This document shows positions 55,510 through 64,000 of a DNA stretch of 64,000 nt, piece after piece. Both the position numbers and the translations under genes were made by a program. The DNA comes from Clostridia bacterium (lineage in GTDB: Bacteria; Bacillota; Clostridia; TANB77; CAG-508): positions 1-64,000 of the forward strand of contig JAFXOY010000024.1 in the NCBI GenBank assembly GCA_017528375.1. The letters run 5' to 3'. The notes beneath the pieces were generated by a model, which saw only the letters and a program-made list of their open reading frames with translations, had not been told where the DNA came from and made no database searches. The stretch's first letter is position 1, and every line of letters starts with the position of its first letter.

Positions 55510-55532
55510 TATGCTGACAGTTTTTATTTTAT
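55494..55532 (+). terminator. Rho-independent terminator
   Basis: ACTGTCGGCATAT-AATATGCTGACAGTTTTT; begins inside the end of the 158-aa gene. Confidence 0.75.
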
Positions 55533-55609
55533 AAAATGACAAAAAACGCTATAAATTCATTAACATAACAAGTTGGTTCTCCATATTATATAATACAGGA
55601 GGAATTGAT

Positions 55610-56374
55610 GTGGATAAAGTATTATATAGTATTATAGGAATTTTAATACCTTTCGTAGGTACTAGTTTAGGAAGTGCGTTTGTATTTTTCATGAAGAAAA
55701 ATATGAGTGAAAAATTTCAAAAAATAACAGTTGGATTTGCTGCAGGAGTGATGATTGCAGCCAGCGTATGGTCACTTATTTTACCATCAGTTGAAATGGC
55801 TGAAAATCAAGGAACAATTGCTTGGATACCTGCAACAATTGGATTGATTTTAGGTGTAGTCTTTTTAATATTTATTAATAAAAGTGCTGAAAAATTAGAA
55901 AGAAAAAGAAATGGTAAAAAACTTAATATGTTATTGTTTTCAGTCACACTACATAACATTCCAGAGGGAATGGCTGTAGGTGTGAGTTTTGCAGCGTTTT
56001 TAGCAGGAAATGCAGGAGTGGAACTATATGAAGCAATGCTTCTTGCAATAGGAATTGCTATTCAAAATATCCCAGAAGGCGCAATTATTTCAATGCCTTT
56101 GAAAATGGAAGGAGTTAGCAAACCAAAAGCTTTTTTATACGGCGTGTTATCAGGTGTGGTAGAGCCGATTGCAGCGGTTGTAACTTTAATGATGATAAAC
56201 ATTGTTGTGCCAATTTTGCCATATTTGTTATCATTTGCAGCAGGAGCAATGATTTATGTTGTTGTTGAGGAACTAATTCCGGAAATTCACAGTGGGAAAA
56301 AATCTTTTTTAGGAGTTATTGGATTTACCATAGGATTTGTAGTAATGATGGTTTTGGATATTGCACTTGGATGA
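55610..56374 (+). CDS. ZIP-family divalent metal transporter, 254 aa
   Basis: Imports Zn or related metals. Eight membrane helices. The family motifs HNIPEGMAVGVSFAA (helix 4) and QNIPEGAIISMPLKMEG (helix 5) hold the metal-binding His/Asn/Pro/Glu residues, and a third EELIPEIHSG lies near 225. The start is GTG 55610 after ACAGGAGGAATTGAT. Monocistronic; followed by a GGGGACG repeat. ZupT/GufA type. Confidence 0.92.
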   Translation: MDKVLYSIIGILIPFVGTSLGSAFVFFMKKNMSEKFQKITVGFAAGVMIAASVWSLILPSVEMAENQGTIAWIPATIGLILGVVFLIFINKSAEKLERKRNGKKLNMLLFSVTLHNIPEGMAVGVSFAAFLAGNAGVELYEAMLLAIGIAIQNIPEGAIISMPLKMEGVSKPKAFLYGVLSGVVEPIAAVVTLMMINIVVPILPYLLSFAAGAMIYVVVEELIPEIHSGKKSFLGVIGFTIGFVVMMVLDIALG

Positions 56375-56442
56375 GACAATTGAGGACAATTCGGGCAATT
56401 CGGGGACAATTCGGGGACGCGTACCAAATTGTCCCCAATCGT
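56375..56442. repeat. GGGGACG repeat, copy 10
   Basis: Three direct GACAATTCGGG/GACAATTGAGG units, then GGGGACGCGTACCAAATTGTCCCC. The last part matches copy 1. Confidence 0.75.
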
Positions 56443-56569
56443 TTCAAAATTAAATAAAAAAAATTATAATTTTATGATGCATTTTTTTATAAGTTGTATT
56501 ATAATCATAAAAGCTAATGGTTATAGATACCAAAAAATCTAAATTTATGTGTAAAAAGGATGAGTGAAA

Positions 56570-57031
56570 ATGGAGAGAGTAAGAGGATTTGAAATTGCAA
56601 AAGGATGGGAAGATAAAGGTATTAATTTACCAATTAGAAAAACAAAATATTCAGCAGGATATGATGTAGAAGCTGCAGAAGATACTGTAATTCCTAGTTT
56701 TAAAAAGGGTGAAAATCCAACATTAATAAAAACTGGTATAAAAGCGTATATGCAAGATGATGAAGTTTTAATGTTATACAATAGAAGTTCTAATCCAAAG
56801 AAAAAAGGATTAATATTAGCAAATAGTGTTGGAGTAGTTGATAAAGATTATTATGGAAATCCTGATAATGATGGACATATAATGTTTGCATTTTACAATA
56901 TTAAAGATGAAGATATAACAATAAAAAAGGGAGAAGCTATAGGACAAGCTGTATTCCAAAAATATTTCGTAGCAGATGATGATATTGCAGAAGGTGAAAG
57001 AGTAGGAGGATTTGGCTCAACATCAAAATAA
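56570..57031 (+). CDS. dut: dUTP diphosphatase (dUTPase)
   Basis: Hydrolyses dUTP to dUMP. The motifs are YSAGYDVEAAED (I), YNRSSNPKKKG (II), GVVDKDYYGNPDNDGHI (III), KKGEAIGQAVFQKY (IV) and ERVGGFGSTSK (V), all present in order. 153 aa, trimeric type. ATG 56570 lies nine bases after AAAGGA; GTG 56564 is too close. Own terminator at 57050. Confidence 0.95.
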   Translation: MERVRGFEIAKGWEDKGINLPIRKTKYSAGYDVEAAEDTVIPSFKKGENPTLIKTGIKAYMQDDEVLMLYNRSSNPKKKGLILANSVGVVDKDYYGNPDNDGHIMFAFYNIKDEDITIKKGEAIGQAVFQKYFVADDDIAEGERVGGFGSTSK

Positions 57032-57045
57032 TGCACAAAATTTTT

Positions 57046-57090
57046 CCAGAAAAAATGGTAAAAGCTTTGACTTTTACCATTTTTTGTGCT
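57046..57090 (+). terminator. Terminator of dut
   Basis: AAAAAATGGTAAAAG-CTTTGA-CTTTTACCATTTTTTG. Confidence 0.85.
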
Positions 57091-57178
57091 ATAATAATAA
57101 CTGTAGTTAAGAAGAAAAAGATAACCTTTATTGACTCATAAAAATATAAAAAATGCTAATTGAAAGGAAGTGTCTTAC

Positions 57179-57757
57179 ATGTTTAATGTAGGTGATAAAA
57201 TAGTATACCCAATGCATGGCGCTGGGACAATACATGCAATAGAAAAAAAGAATATTTTAAATGAGGAACAAGATTATTACATAATTTCAATGCCAGGTGA
57301 AGTAAAAGTTATGGTACCTACACAAAAAGCAGAAGAAATCGGTGTAAGAAATATTATAGATAAAAGTGACGTTTCAAAAGTATTAAACATTTTAGAAGAA
57401 GATGAAACAGAAATGTCTGATAATTGGAACAAGAGATACAGAGATAATATGGATAAAATGAAAAGTGGAGATATTTATGAAGTGGCTGACGTTGTTAGAA
57501 ATTTAAGTTTCAAACAAAAAGAAAAAGGCCTATCTACAGGAGAGAAAAAGATGTTAAACAATGCTAAACAAATTCTTGTTAGTGAATTAGTTTTAGCAGA
57601 ACATGTATCACAAGCTGAGATTGAAAAAATAGTTGAAAATAAAATTAATGTTTCATTCGAAGAAAATAGATTACATGAAAATCATGTTGAAGGAATAAAT
57701 AATAATATAGTTAGTAAATTTATTCCATTTGATAGTACAGGAACATCTGAAATTTAG
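57179..57757 (+). CDS. CarD/CdnL-family transcription regulator, 192 aa
   Basis: RNA-polymerase-binding protein that stabilises open complexes. N-terminal Tudor-like domain NVGDKIVYPMHGAGTIHAIEKK and IISMPGEVKVMVPTQKAEEIGVR, then the helical DNA-binding half with WNKRYRDNMDKMKSGDIYEVADVVRNLSFKQKEKGLS and KQILVSELVLAEHVS in outline. ATG 57179 follows GAAAGGAAGTGTCTTAC. C-terminal about 30 residues are extra. Followed by its own terminator (57763-57800). Confidence 0.92.
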   Translation: MFNVGDKIVYPMHGAGTIHAIEKKNILNEEQDYYIISMPGEVKVMVPTQKAEEIGVRNIIDKSDVSKVLNILEEDETEMSDNWNKRYRDNMDKMKSGDIYEVADVVRNLSFKQKEKGLSTGEKKMLNNAKQILVSELVLAEHVSQAEIEKIVENKINVSFEENRLHENHVEGINNNIVSKFIPFDSTGTSEI

Positions 57758-57762
57758 TAAAA

Positions 57763-57801
57763 ATGAAAAGCGGAAATATTAAATTTTCTGCTTTTTTTGT
57801 C
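57763..57801 (+). terminator. Terminator of carD
   Basis: AAAAGCGGAAAT..ATTTTCTGCTTTTTTTG. Confidence 0.75.
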
Positions 57802-57911
57802 GATTAGGTATTTTACATAAATTGATAATTTATGTAAATATACAGAAGGATTTAATAAATTTGCGTCGAATAATAATAGTAGTTATATTATTTTTTAGAA
57901 AGGAACCCATA

Positions 57912-59285
57912 ATGGCAAGATATAGTGATGAACTTATAGATGAAATCAGAAAAAGCAACGATATAGTGGATGTTATCTCTCAATATGTTAATCTAAAAAG
58001 AAGTGGGAGAAATTTTTTTGGTTTATGTCCATTTCATAATGAAAAATCACCATCATTTTCAGTATCACCAGATAAACAAATTTTTCATTGTTTTGGTTGT
58101 GGTGTAGGTGGAAATGTATTTCATTTTGTAAGTAAAATTGAAAACATAGGGTTCATAGAATCATTACAAATGTTAGCAAACAGAGCAAATATAACATTAC
58201 CAGCATTGAATAATGATCAAGATAGTAAAACAGAATATTTAAAATCAAGAGTATTTGAAATTAACAAAATAGCTGCACAATTTTATCATGAAAATTTGTA
58301 CAAGCCTACAGCAAAAATTGCTCAAGAATATGTTAAAAAAAGAAAGTTAGATAATAATACTTTAACTACTTTTTTAATTGGATATTCAGGTAATTTTGAT
58401 GAATTGTATAAGCATCTAAAGGAACAAGGTTTTACTGAACAAGAAATTTTAGCATCAACATTGGTAAACAAAAATGATAGAGGTCAATTTATTGACAGAT
58501 TTAGACAAAGATTAATGTTTCCAATACAAGATGAAAGAGGTAGAGTAATAGCGTTTGGTGGAAGAATTTTGCAAGATAAACCTGCAAAAGATGCGTTAAG
58601 ACCAGTAGGAAAATACATAAATTCATCTGAAAACATTGTTTACAGCAAAGGAAGACATTTATTTGGATTATATGCTGCTAAAAAACAAAAAATAGACAAA
58701 ATTTTAATTGTAGAAGGTTATATGGATGTAATATCTTTACATCAAAGAGGAATAACTAATGCAGTTGCTTCATTAGGAACAGCCCTAACAGAAGCGCAAG
58801 GAAGATTATTAAGAAGAAGTTGCGAACAAGTAATTTTGGGATATGATTCAGATGGAGCAGGACAAGAAGCTACTATGAGAGGTTTAGAAATTCTAAAAAA
58901 TCTTGGATGTGACGTTCGCATTTTACAATTAGATGTGCCTTTATCAGAAGCAATAGATCCAGATGAATATATTTTAAAATTTGGACCAGAAAGACTAAAT
59001 AAATGTGTTGATAATGCAATATCTTTAGTTGAATATAAGGTAAAAAAATTAAAACAAAGTTTAAATTTAGAACATCCAAATGATAAAATTAAGTTTTTAA
59101 CAGAAATAGCTAAAGAGCTTTCTACTATTGACAGTGACCTTGAAAAAGAAGTATATGCTGAAAAAATAGCTCTTGATTACAAAATTTCAAAAGAAGCAAT
59201 ATATGCTGAAATAAACAAATTATTATATGGAAAAAAACAAAATGATAAAAATCAAATAAAGAAAAATAATCAAAATATTGAATAA
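57912..59285 (+). CDS. dnaG: DNA primase DnaG (zinc and TOPRIM domains; ends at an early TAA)
   Basis: Makes RNA primers for replication. CHC2 zinc site CPFHNEKSPSFSVSPDKQIFHCFGCG near 38-65, catalytic core with FRQRLMFPIQDERGRVIAFGGR, and TOPRIM motifs LIVEGYMDVISLHQ (Glu near 270) and LGYDSDGAGQEA. The ORF stops at TAA 59283-59285 after 457 aa, inside an Asn/Lys linker. The same frame continues at once with the C-terminal helicase-binding domain, giving about 612 codons, the normal primase length. ATG 57912 follows AGAAAGGAACCCATA. Operon with rpoD. Confidence 0.92.
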   Translation: MARYSDELIDEIRKSNDIVDVISQYVNLKRSGRNFFGLCPFHNEKSPSFSVSPDKQIFHCFGCGVGGNVFHFVSKIENIGFIESLQMLANRANITLPALNNDQDSKTEYLKSRVFEINKIAAQFYHENLYKPTAKIAQEYVKKRKLDNNTLTTFLIGYSGNFDELYKHLKEQGFTEQEILASTLVNKNDRGQFIDRFRQRLMFPIQDERGRVIAFGGRILQDKPAKDALRPVGKYINSSENIVYSKGRHLFGLYAAKKQKIDKILIVEGYMDVISLHQRGITNAVASLGTALTEAQGRLLRRSCEQVILGYDSDGAGQEATMRGLEILKNLGCDVRILQLDVPLSEAIDPDEYILKFGPERLNKCVDNAISLVEYKVKKLKQSLNLEHPNDKIKFLTEIAKELSTIDSDLEKEVYAEKIALDYKISKEAIYAEINKLLYGKKQNDKNQIKKNNQNIE

Positions 59286-59750
59286 AGTGCAAAACCACAA
59301 TTAAAAATTAATAATGATTCAATTACAAAGAAAGAAAATACAATAATTTATCTTCTTATAAATTATCCAGAAGAATCATATAATAGATTAAAAAGCAAAA
59401 TAGATTATGAAAATATTAAGGATGAAAGAAATAAGCAAATAATAAAAAAATTGTATGAAGAATATGAAAAAGGTAATATTATTAATGAAGGAAATGTATT
59501 AGACTTATTTCAAGATGATGAAGATATTGTTAATTTTCTAACATGGGTTATGGCTTATGATTTTGAAATTACAGATGTTGATAAAGCTATAAACAATATT
59601 TTGAGTAATTATGAAAAAGATAAATTGATCTTTATGAGAAATGAAATTGTTGAAGCACTTGAAAATACAGATAATTTAACTAAAGATGAAATAGCTAATT
59701 TAGAACAGAACTTATCAGATATAATAATGCAATTAGCTAAAATAAAATAG
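59286..59750 (+). CDS. C-terminal (DnaB-binding) domain of DnaG, separated by an in-frame TAA
   Basis: The reading frame of dnaG goes on for 154 codons after the TAA: KPQLKINNDSITKKENTI, YLLINYPEESYNRL and then helices (LDLFQDDEDIVNFLTWVM, EIVEALENTDNLTKDEIANLEQ) that resemble the helicase-interaction domain of primases. No ribosome site lies after the stop; the first ATG is 59451 without a Shine-Dalgarno. Either the TAA is a sequencing error, or the primase is really truncated or needs read-through. Confidence 0.7.
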   Translation, partial: SAKPQLKINNDSITKKENTIIYLLINYPEESYNRLKSKIDYENIKDERNKQIIKKLYEEYEKGNIINEGNVLDLFQDDEDIVNFLTWVMAYDFEITDVDKAINNILSNYEKDKLIFMRNEIVEALENTDNLTKDEIANLEQNLSDIIMQLAKIK

Positions 59751-59762
59751 GAGGTAGAATTA

Positions 59763-61079
59763 ATGAAAAAATCTGAAAAAGATGAAATAGAAATAGTACA
59801 AAAAATTGAAATACCAAATGTTGTTGGAAAAACAGAAGAACAAGCAAGAAAAGAATTAGATTTGCTTGATGTTGTAATTAAATATGTAAATGATGAGAAA
59901 AAAGACAATGGTGTAGTAATAGCACAAAGCCTTAAGCCTAAAGCAAAAGTTGACGAATATTCAGAAATAGTTCTAAAAATAAACAAAAAAGAGGAAAATA
60001 AAGGACTAGATAAAGAAAAGGTTAGAAATATAATTAAAAAAGCACAAAAAGATGGAAAAATAACATATGCTGAGTTGGCTACACAATTAGGTGATGCAAA
60101 TACAGAACAAATAGAAGAAGTTTTTGATGAATTTGAAAATATTGGAGTAAATGTATTTAGCGAAGAACTAGAAGAACCTAATTTTGAAGACTTGGAAGAA
60201 GTTGAAGAAATAAAAATAGAAGACATGGATGTAACAAACTTTGATGGAGTTAATGTTGATGATCCAGTTAGAATGTATTTAAGAGAAATAGGAAAAATAC
60301 CATTATTAACATATGAAGAAGAATTAGATTTAGCTAAAAAGGTTCTAGAAGGTGATGAAGAAGCTAAACAAAAATTAGCAGAATCTAACTTAAGATTAGT
60401 TGTAAGTATAGCAAAAAAATATGTTGGTAGAGGAATGTTATTCCTAGATTTAATCCAAGAAGGTAACATGGGATTAATCAAAGCTGTTGAAAAATTTGAT
60501 TATACAAAAGGATATAAGTTTAGTACTTATGCAACATGGTGGATTAGACAAGCAATTACAAGAGCTATTGCTGACCAAGCAAGAACAATAAGAATTCCAG
60601 TTCACATGGTAGAAACTATTAATAAATTAATTCGTACTTCAAGAGATTTACTTCAAAGATTAGGACGTGAGCCTACTCCTGAAGAAATTTCTAAAGAAAT
60701 TGAATTACCAGTTGAAAAAGTATTAGAAATTCAAAAAATTGCACAAGATCCAGTATCTTTAGAAACACCAATAGGTGAAGAAGATGACAGCCATTTAGGA
60801 GACTTTATTCAAGATGATGATTCACCAGCACCTCAAGATTCAGTTGCTTATACATTATTAAAAGAACAATTAGAAGAAGTAATGAATACATTAACACCAA
60901 GAGAAGCTAAAGTTTTAAAATTAAGATTTGGTTTAGAGGACGGAAAAGCGCGTACTTTGGAGGAAGTTGGAAAAGAATTCATGGTTACTCGTGAGAGAAT
61001 TAGACAAATTGAAGCCAAAGCTTTAAGAAAATTGAGACATCCTAGTAGAAGTAAAAAGTTAAAAGACTATATGAACTAA
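59763..61079 (+). CDS. rpoD: Primary sigma factor RpoD (sigma-A) with an N-terminal PASTA domain
   Basis: Housekeeping sigma factor. The C-terminal 280 residues are canonical: [17 protein letters not shown] (1.2), [29 protein letters not shown] (2.1-2.2), [15 protein letters not shown] (2.3-2.4), and [20 protein letters not shown] (4.2), in outline. Region 1.1 is at about 83-130 ([24 protein letters not shown]). Before it, residues 16-78 read [16 protein letters not shown]...[27 protein letters not shown], the PASTA pattern otherwise found outside the cell in PrkC kinases and PBPs. TAGGAGGTAGAATTA is just before ATG 59763, and the frame is unbroken. No signal peptide. Follows dnaG. Confidence 0.93.
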   Translation: MKKSEKDEIEIVQKIEIPNVVGKTEEQARKELDLLDVVIKYVNDEKKDNGVVIAQSLKPKAKVDEYSEIVLKINKKEENKGLDKEKVRNIIKKAQKDGKITYAELATQLGDANTEQIEEVFDEFENIGVNVFSEELEEPNFEDLEEVEEIKIEDMDVTNFDGVNVDDPVRMYLREIGKIPLLTYEEELDLAKKVLEGDEEAKQKLAESNLRLVVSIAKKYVGRGMLFLDLIQEGNMGLIKAVEKFDYTKGYKFSTYATWWIRQAITRAIADQARTIRIPVHMVETINKLIRTSRDLLQRLGREPTPEEISKEIELPVEKVLEIQKIAQDPVSLETPIGEEDDSHLGDFIQDDDSPAPQDSVAYTLLKEQLEEVMNTLTPREAKVLKLRFGLEDGKARTLEEVGKEFMVTRERIRQIEAKALRKLRHPSRSKKLKDYMN

Positions 61080-61160
61080 TTTCTAAAAAACTTGATTTTT
61101 AACGATTTTTATGTTATTATTAATGTACGTATAATTTTATACAAATCGGAGGATGAAAAA

Positions 61161-61481
61161 ATGGAAGAAGAAGTAAGAACCAGAACTACATTATTAGGTT
61201 CTATAAAAGAAGCTGTAATGGCTATCTTTTCAGGAAAAGAAGAAATTATAAATAATATAGATGAAATAACTGATTGGGATGATTGCAAAAAAAATATAAA
61301 TAAGCTTTCTGAAGATGAGAGAAAGGAAGTTCAAAATATTTTAAAGGCAGAAGAAATGTTAAATAGAAGAAAAGCTCAGGTTAATAAAGCAAAAAACAGT
61401 CTCAAAAGTCAGATAAAAAATCCTGAAAGTAGACCTAAAATGAGGGCTAAGGTAATCGAAAAAGAAGAAAAAGAAAAATAA
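61161..61481 (+). CDS. Hypothetical helical protein, 106 aa
   Basis: Charged, all-helical protein; the C-terminal half (LKAEEMLNRRKAQVNKAKNSLKSQ region) is a likely coiled coil ending in a Lys/Glu tail. No family recognised. ATG 61161 follows CGGAGGATGAAAAA. A weak promoter lies between rpoD and it; terminator follows. Confidence 0.6.
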   Translation: MEEEVRTRTTLLGSIKEAVMAIFSGKEEIINNIDEITDWDDCKKNINKLSEDERKEVQNILKAEEMLNRRKAQVNKAKNSLKSQIKNPESRPKMRAKVIEKEEKEK

Positions 61482-61483
61482 AA

Positions 61484-61519
61484 TAAAGAACTAGTTTAAC
61501 TAGTTCTTTATTTTTTTCA
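61484..61519 (+). terminator. Rho-independent terminator
   Basis: AAAGAACTAGTT-TAACTAGTTCTTTATTTTTTTC. Confidence 0.8.
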
Positions 61520-61529
61520 TTAATAACTA

Positions 61530-61558
61530 TTGACAAATAATAAAAAAATTATTATAAT
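61530..61558 (+). promoter_or_regulatory. tRNA-Met promoter
   Basis: TTGACA, 17-bp A/T spacer, TATAAT: consensus sigma-A promoter. Confidence 0.8.
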
Positions 61559-61577
61559 ATTACTTGTCGATTGACAT

Positions 61578-61654
61578 GGCGAGATAGCTCAGTTGGCTAG
61601 AGCATCCGGTTCATACCCGGCAGGTCGGTGGTTCGAATCCACTTCTCGCTACCA
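61578..61654 (+). tRNA. tRNA-Met (CAU)
   Basis: 77 nt with encoded CCA. Acceptor GGCGAGA/UCUCGCU, D-arm AGCUCAGUUGGCUAGAGC, anticodon stem CCGG with loop UUCAUAC, T-loop GGUUCGAAUCC. GGUUCAUACC is the typical elongator tRNA-Met anticodon arm of Bacillota. Uninterrupted. Confidence 0.92.
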
Positions 61655-61655
61655 A

Positions 61656-61692
61656 AAGCTGAATTACAAAGTAATTCAGCTTTTTTTATGTT
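61656..61692 (+). terminator. Terminator of tRNA-Met
   Basis: AAAGCTGAATTAC-AAA-GTAATTCAGCTTTTTTT. Confidence 0.85.
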
Positions 61693-61715
61693 CAAACAAA
61701 TCCATACCCAATGTA

Positions 61716-61922
61716 TCATTTAGATAGTTTTTCATATTCTTTACATTTTATTCTATAATCCATTTGCTGTGTTAAATATTTATAATACATATATGCTTGT
61801 TCATATTGCATAATAGGGTTTATCATTGGTGTTTCATACATTGATGAGTCAAAATTGTTCTCATAAGGATTGTTAAAACCACTAGAATTTGAAAAATTGT
61901 TAAAATCCATATTTCTATCCAT
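61716..61922 (-). CDS. Asn/Tyr/Met-rich small protein, 68 aa
   Basis: Low-complexity, rich in Asn, Tyr and Met (MDRNMDFNNFSNSSGFNN; YEQAYMYYKYLTQQMDYR), with a helical second half. It recalls small spore-coat proteins in composition and lies on the same strand 64 bases after ylbJ, so a sporulation role is possible but unproven. ATG 61922 follows GAAAGGAGCTTTTACATT. Confidence 0.55.
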   Translation of the reverse strand: MDRNMDFNNFSNSSGFNNPYENNFDSSMYETPMINPIMQYEQAYMYYKYLTQQMDYRIKCKEYEKLSK

Positions 61923-61986
61923 AATGTAAAAGCTCCTTTCATAAAAGTTTTTGGTCATTTTATTATATTAATGATTATATAAAATA

Positions 61987-63039
61987 TTACAAATTAATAA
62001 TATTAAAATAAAATGAACCACAACATTGTAGAATAACAAATGTATAAAAAGCTGCAATAATTCCTTGCAATAATTTTCCTATTAAATATGGTCTCATAGA
62101 CAAATTATTTTTGCTTGCAATACTGAATATTTGTAAGAAAATTGAAAGACCAGCAAAACCAAGCAAAAAAGCACATGTTATAATTTGTAAAGACATATTC
62201 TTACAGTGAATCATTGAAATAGAGTTTACTCCATTAGTAAGCTCAAGTAATCCAATTAATATGCCTTTTCCTAAATCATTAGAAATACCAAAATAGCTCA
62301 ACAAATTAGCAACAAAGTCAATTACATTCAAATTGTTAAATATAGAAATTATTATAGAAAACAAAACAATAAATCCACCAATTAACAAAATGGTTGAAAT
62401 AGAATTTGTTATGCTATTGCTCAAAATATTTCCTAAATCTGATACATTACATGAATTTGCAGATATATTATTCCTATAATTTCTTTTGCTATTTATCCAA
62501 CTCCAATTGTGTTTACTAATAAAACCAAAGATTAATCCTACTGTTATGCAAGCTAAGAGATGTGTAATGAAAAGAATAATTCCTATTAAACTGTCTCCAA
62601 ATAAACTAATTCCAACTGTTCCAATAATAAAAAGTGGACCAGAATTATTTGTAAAAGCAAGCATTCTTTCTGCCTCTGATTTAGTACAAGTTCCGTCTTC
62701 AATAAATTTATTAATAATTTTGGCACCAACAGGGTAACCACTTATGATGCCCATTATAAATGCATAACTTCCTTCTCCTGGAACATTAAAGAGTGGCTTC
62801 ATAAATTTATTGGTCAATTTACCTAAATAATAGGGTATGTTTGTGTAATTTAATAATTCAGTTGCAATAAAAAATGGAAAAAGTGATGGAACAACGTTTT
62901 TGGCCCATAAAGTTAGTCCGTTTTTAGCAGCAAATAGATTAGTTTGAGAGAATATTACTAGAAAGATTAAAAACAGTGCAAATATAGTTGTTAAAAAATT
63001 TTTTTTAATTATAAGAATCCATTTATTTAGAAAATTCAT
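61987..63039 (-). CDS. ylbJ: Sporulation integral membrane protein YlbJ
   Basis: Polytopic membrane protein (about eight helices) needed for spore cortex formation in Bacillus. Nucleoside-transporter-gate-like motifs: LTLWAKNVVPSLFPFFIATELL, GIISGYPVGAKIINKFIEDGTCTKSEAERMLAFTNNSGPLFIIGTVG in outline, and LLELTNGVNSI near the end, all typical of YlbJ. 350 aa. Minus strand; possible operon with the 68-aa protein. Confidence 0.92.
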   Translation of the reverse strand: MNFLNKWILIIKKNFLTTIFALFLIFLVIFSQTNLFAAKNGLTLWAKNVVPSLFPFFIATELLNYTNIPYYLGKLTNKFMKPLFNVPGEGSYAFIMGIISGYPVGAKIINKFIEDGTCTKSEAERMLAFTNNSGPLFIIGTVGISLFGDSLIGIILFITHLLACITVGLIFGFISKHNWSWINSKRNYRNNISANSCNVSDLGNILSNSITNSISTILLIGGFIVLFSIIISIFNNLNVIDFVANLLSYFGISNDLGKGILIGLLELTNGVNSISMIHCKNMSLQIITCAFLLGFAGLSIFLQIFSIASKNNLSMRPYLIGKLLQGIIAAFYTFVILQCCGSFYFNIINL

Positions 63040-63098
63040 AGTTTTCTCCTTAAAATATTCTTTTGTTAGGATTATATGCTTGTATTAGGCTAGGTATT

Positions 63099-63143
63099 CG
63101 CAAAAAATGTTCTCTAATCGTTGACTAAAGAACATTTTTTTGG
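63099..63143 (+). terminator. Hairpin terminator upstream of mfd
   Basis: AAAAAATGTTCT..AAGAACATTTTTTT. Usable from either strand; no plus-strand gene lies just before it. Confidence 0.6.
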
Positions 63144-63234
63144 TAAAATAGAAAGAGGTTCAAAATGCTGAAAACAAGTGTATTTCAACCTAACAATTTG
63201 AAATTTGGAAATATTTGAAAGGAATGAATAAAAG

Positions 63235-64000
63235 TTGAACATTCTAACAAATGAATTGCAAAATTCAAAAAAATTTTCAGAAGTAATTAATCATATAAAA
63301 GAAACACAAAGTCCGATAAGTTTATCGGGCTTATCTGACATGGGGAAAATTCTGACAATAGCTGCTTTAAATGAAGGACTAAATAAAAATATATGTGTAA
63401 TAACTTATAATCAAATACAAGCCAAAAGATTATTAAAGGATATGTCTTATTTCGCACATAAAGCGGCCATTTTCCCAAAAAAAGAATTAGTTACTTACGA
63501 TTACATTGCTGAAAGCAAAGACTTACCATATGAAAGAATTGAAGTTTTAAATAACATAAAATCAAATAAAATAAACATTCTAATTGTAACCATAGAAGCT
63601 TTAATGCAAGATATGGTTTCAAAAGATGTTTTATATAAAAATTCTATAAAAGTTAGTGTAGGGGATACATTAAAGTTAGATTACTTAAAACAAAAATTGG
63701 TCGATTTAGGTTATGAAAGAAAAGACTTAATAGATGGAAGAGGACAATTTAGCATTAGAGGTGGAATTGTTGATATATCAGTCACTGAAAATCAAGGTGT
63801 AAGATTAGAGTTTTGGGGTGATGATATTGATTCTATAAGAAAATTCGATATTATATCTCAAAGATCTACACAAATGCTTGAACATTTTGAAATTAATCCA
63901 TCACATGAATACGTTCTAGAAGATGGTTTAGATAAAGTAATTGAAAATATTGAAAAAGCAAACTATCAGAACAAACAAACTATAAAGGAAGATATTGAAA
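63235..64000 (+). CDS. mfd: Transcription-repair coupling factor Mfd (5' part, cut by window end)
   Basis: Mfd removes RNA polymerase stalled at lesions and recruits UvrA. The 255 residues present are the UvrB-like N-terminal module: GLSDMGKILTIAALNEGL, VTYDYIAESKDLPYERIEVLNNI, RGQFSIRGGIVDISV (with the RGGIVDI signature) and VRLEFWGDDIDSIRKFD. No suitable ATG is in frame. I start at TTG 63235, after GAAAGGAATG at a rather long spacing. The frame is open to the window edge. Confidence 0.9.
   Translation, partial: MNILTNELQNSKKFSEVINHIKETQSPISLSGLSDMGKILTIAALNEGLNKNICVITYNQIQAKRLLKDMSYFAHKAAIFPKKELVTYDYIAESKDLPYERIEVLNNIKSNKINILIVTIEALMQDMVSKDVLYKNSIKVSVGDTLKLDYLKQKLVDLGYERKDLIDGRGQFSIRGGIVDISVTENQGVRLEFWGDDIDSIRKFDIISQRSTQMLEHFEINPSHEYVLEDGLDKVIENIEKANYQNKQTIKEDIE

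Overview
The window is about 30% GC chromosome from a spore-forming, low-GC Bacillota (Clostridia-type) bacterium, probably an uncultured host-associated lineage. This rests on strong AGGAGG ribosome sites, TTGACA/TATAAT promoters with 17-bp spacers, and the sporulation genes spoVAD, spoVAE, spoIIID and ylbJ. Ribosomal protein leaders upstream of infC and rplU, and the dnaG-rpoD pair, also fit. No insertion sequence, integrase or CRISPR array is visible.

Layout. 1-12.2 kb is accessory: small genes of unknown function, an LRV-repeat protein, a PD-(D/E)XK-like nuclease beside a MazF/PemK-like protein, an SDR oxidoreductase and a LOG-family protein. Many carry private promoters, long structured 5' leaders and their own terminators. 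This region also holds two copies of a small RNA gene, two convergent small-RNA candidates, and four leaders sharing an AGGUCAG hairpin. 13-39 kb is mostly core: murB-yvcK, holA, infC-rpmI-rplT, recQ, a dipeptidase, spoVAD-spoVAE, rqcP, dnaE (three 1-nt insertions), rplU-rpmA, trpS, obgE, lexA, mreB and an acyl-CoA-ligase-like gene. 39.4-43.2 kb carries two tRNA genes, one a tRNA-Tyr split in its anticodon by a group I intron. Next to them is a signalling locus: a Spo0A-like regulator, a 15-residue Trp-rich peptide and an AgrC-like kinase, with tandem TGTCA boxes. 43.4-45.8 kb is a TasA-like/SipW surface-protein operon behind an attenuator. 46-64 kb is core again: rpsO, pnp, cysE (frameshifted), spoIIID, rimO, OLE RNA with oapA, dut, carD, dnaG (internal stop), rpoD, tRNA-Met, ylbJ and the start of mfd.

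How it fits together. The core blocks cover wall synthesis, translation, replication and transcription. About ten copies of a palindromic GGGGACG element lie between core genes from 18 kb onward and none lies in the first 18 kb. Single foreign-looking genes are dropped between core operons.

The best candidates for new biology are: (1) a sigma-A whose N-terminus is a PASTA domain; (2) a group I intron between U35 and A36 of tRNA-Tyr(GUA); (3) the Trp-rich peptide/two-component locus with decameric TGTCA arrays; (4) the duplicated small RNA; (5) the AGGUCAG leader family. OLE RNA with OapA is known but rare. All calls were made by reading the sequence; no database search was run.
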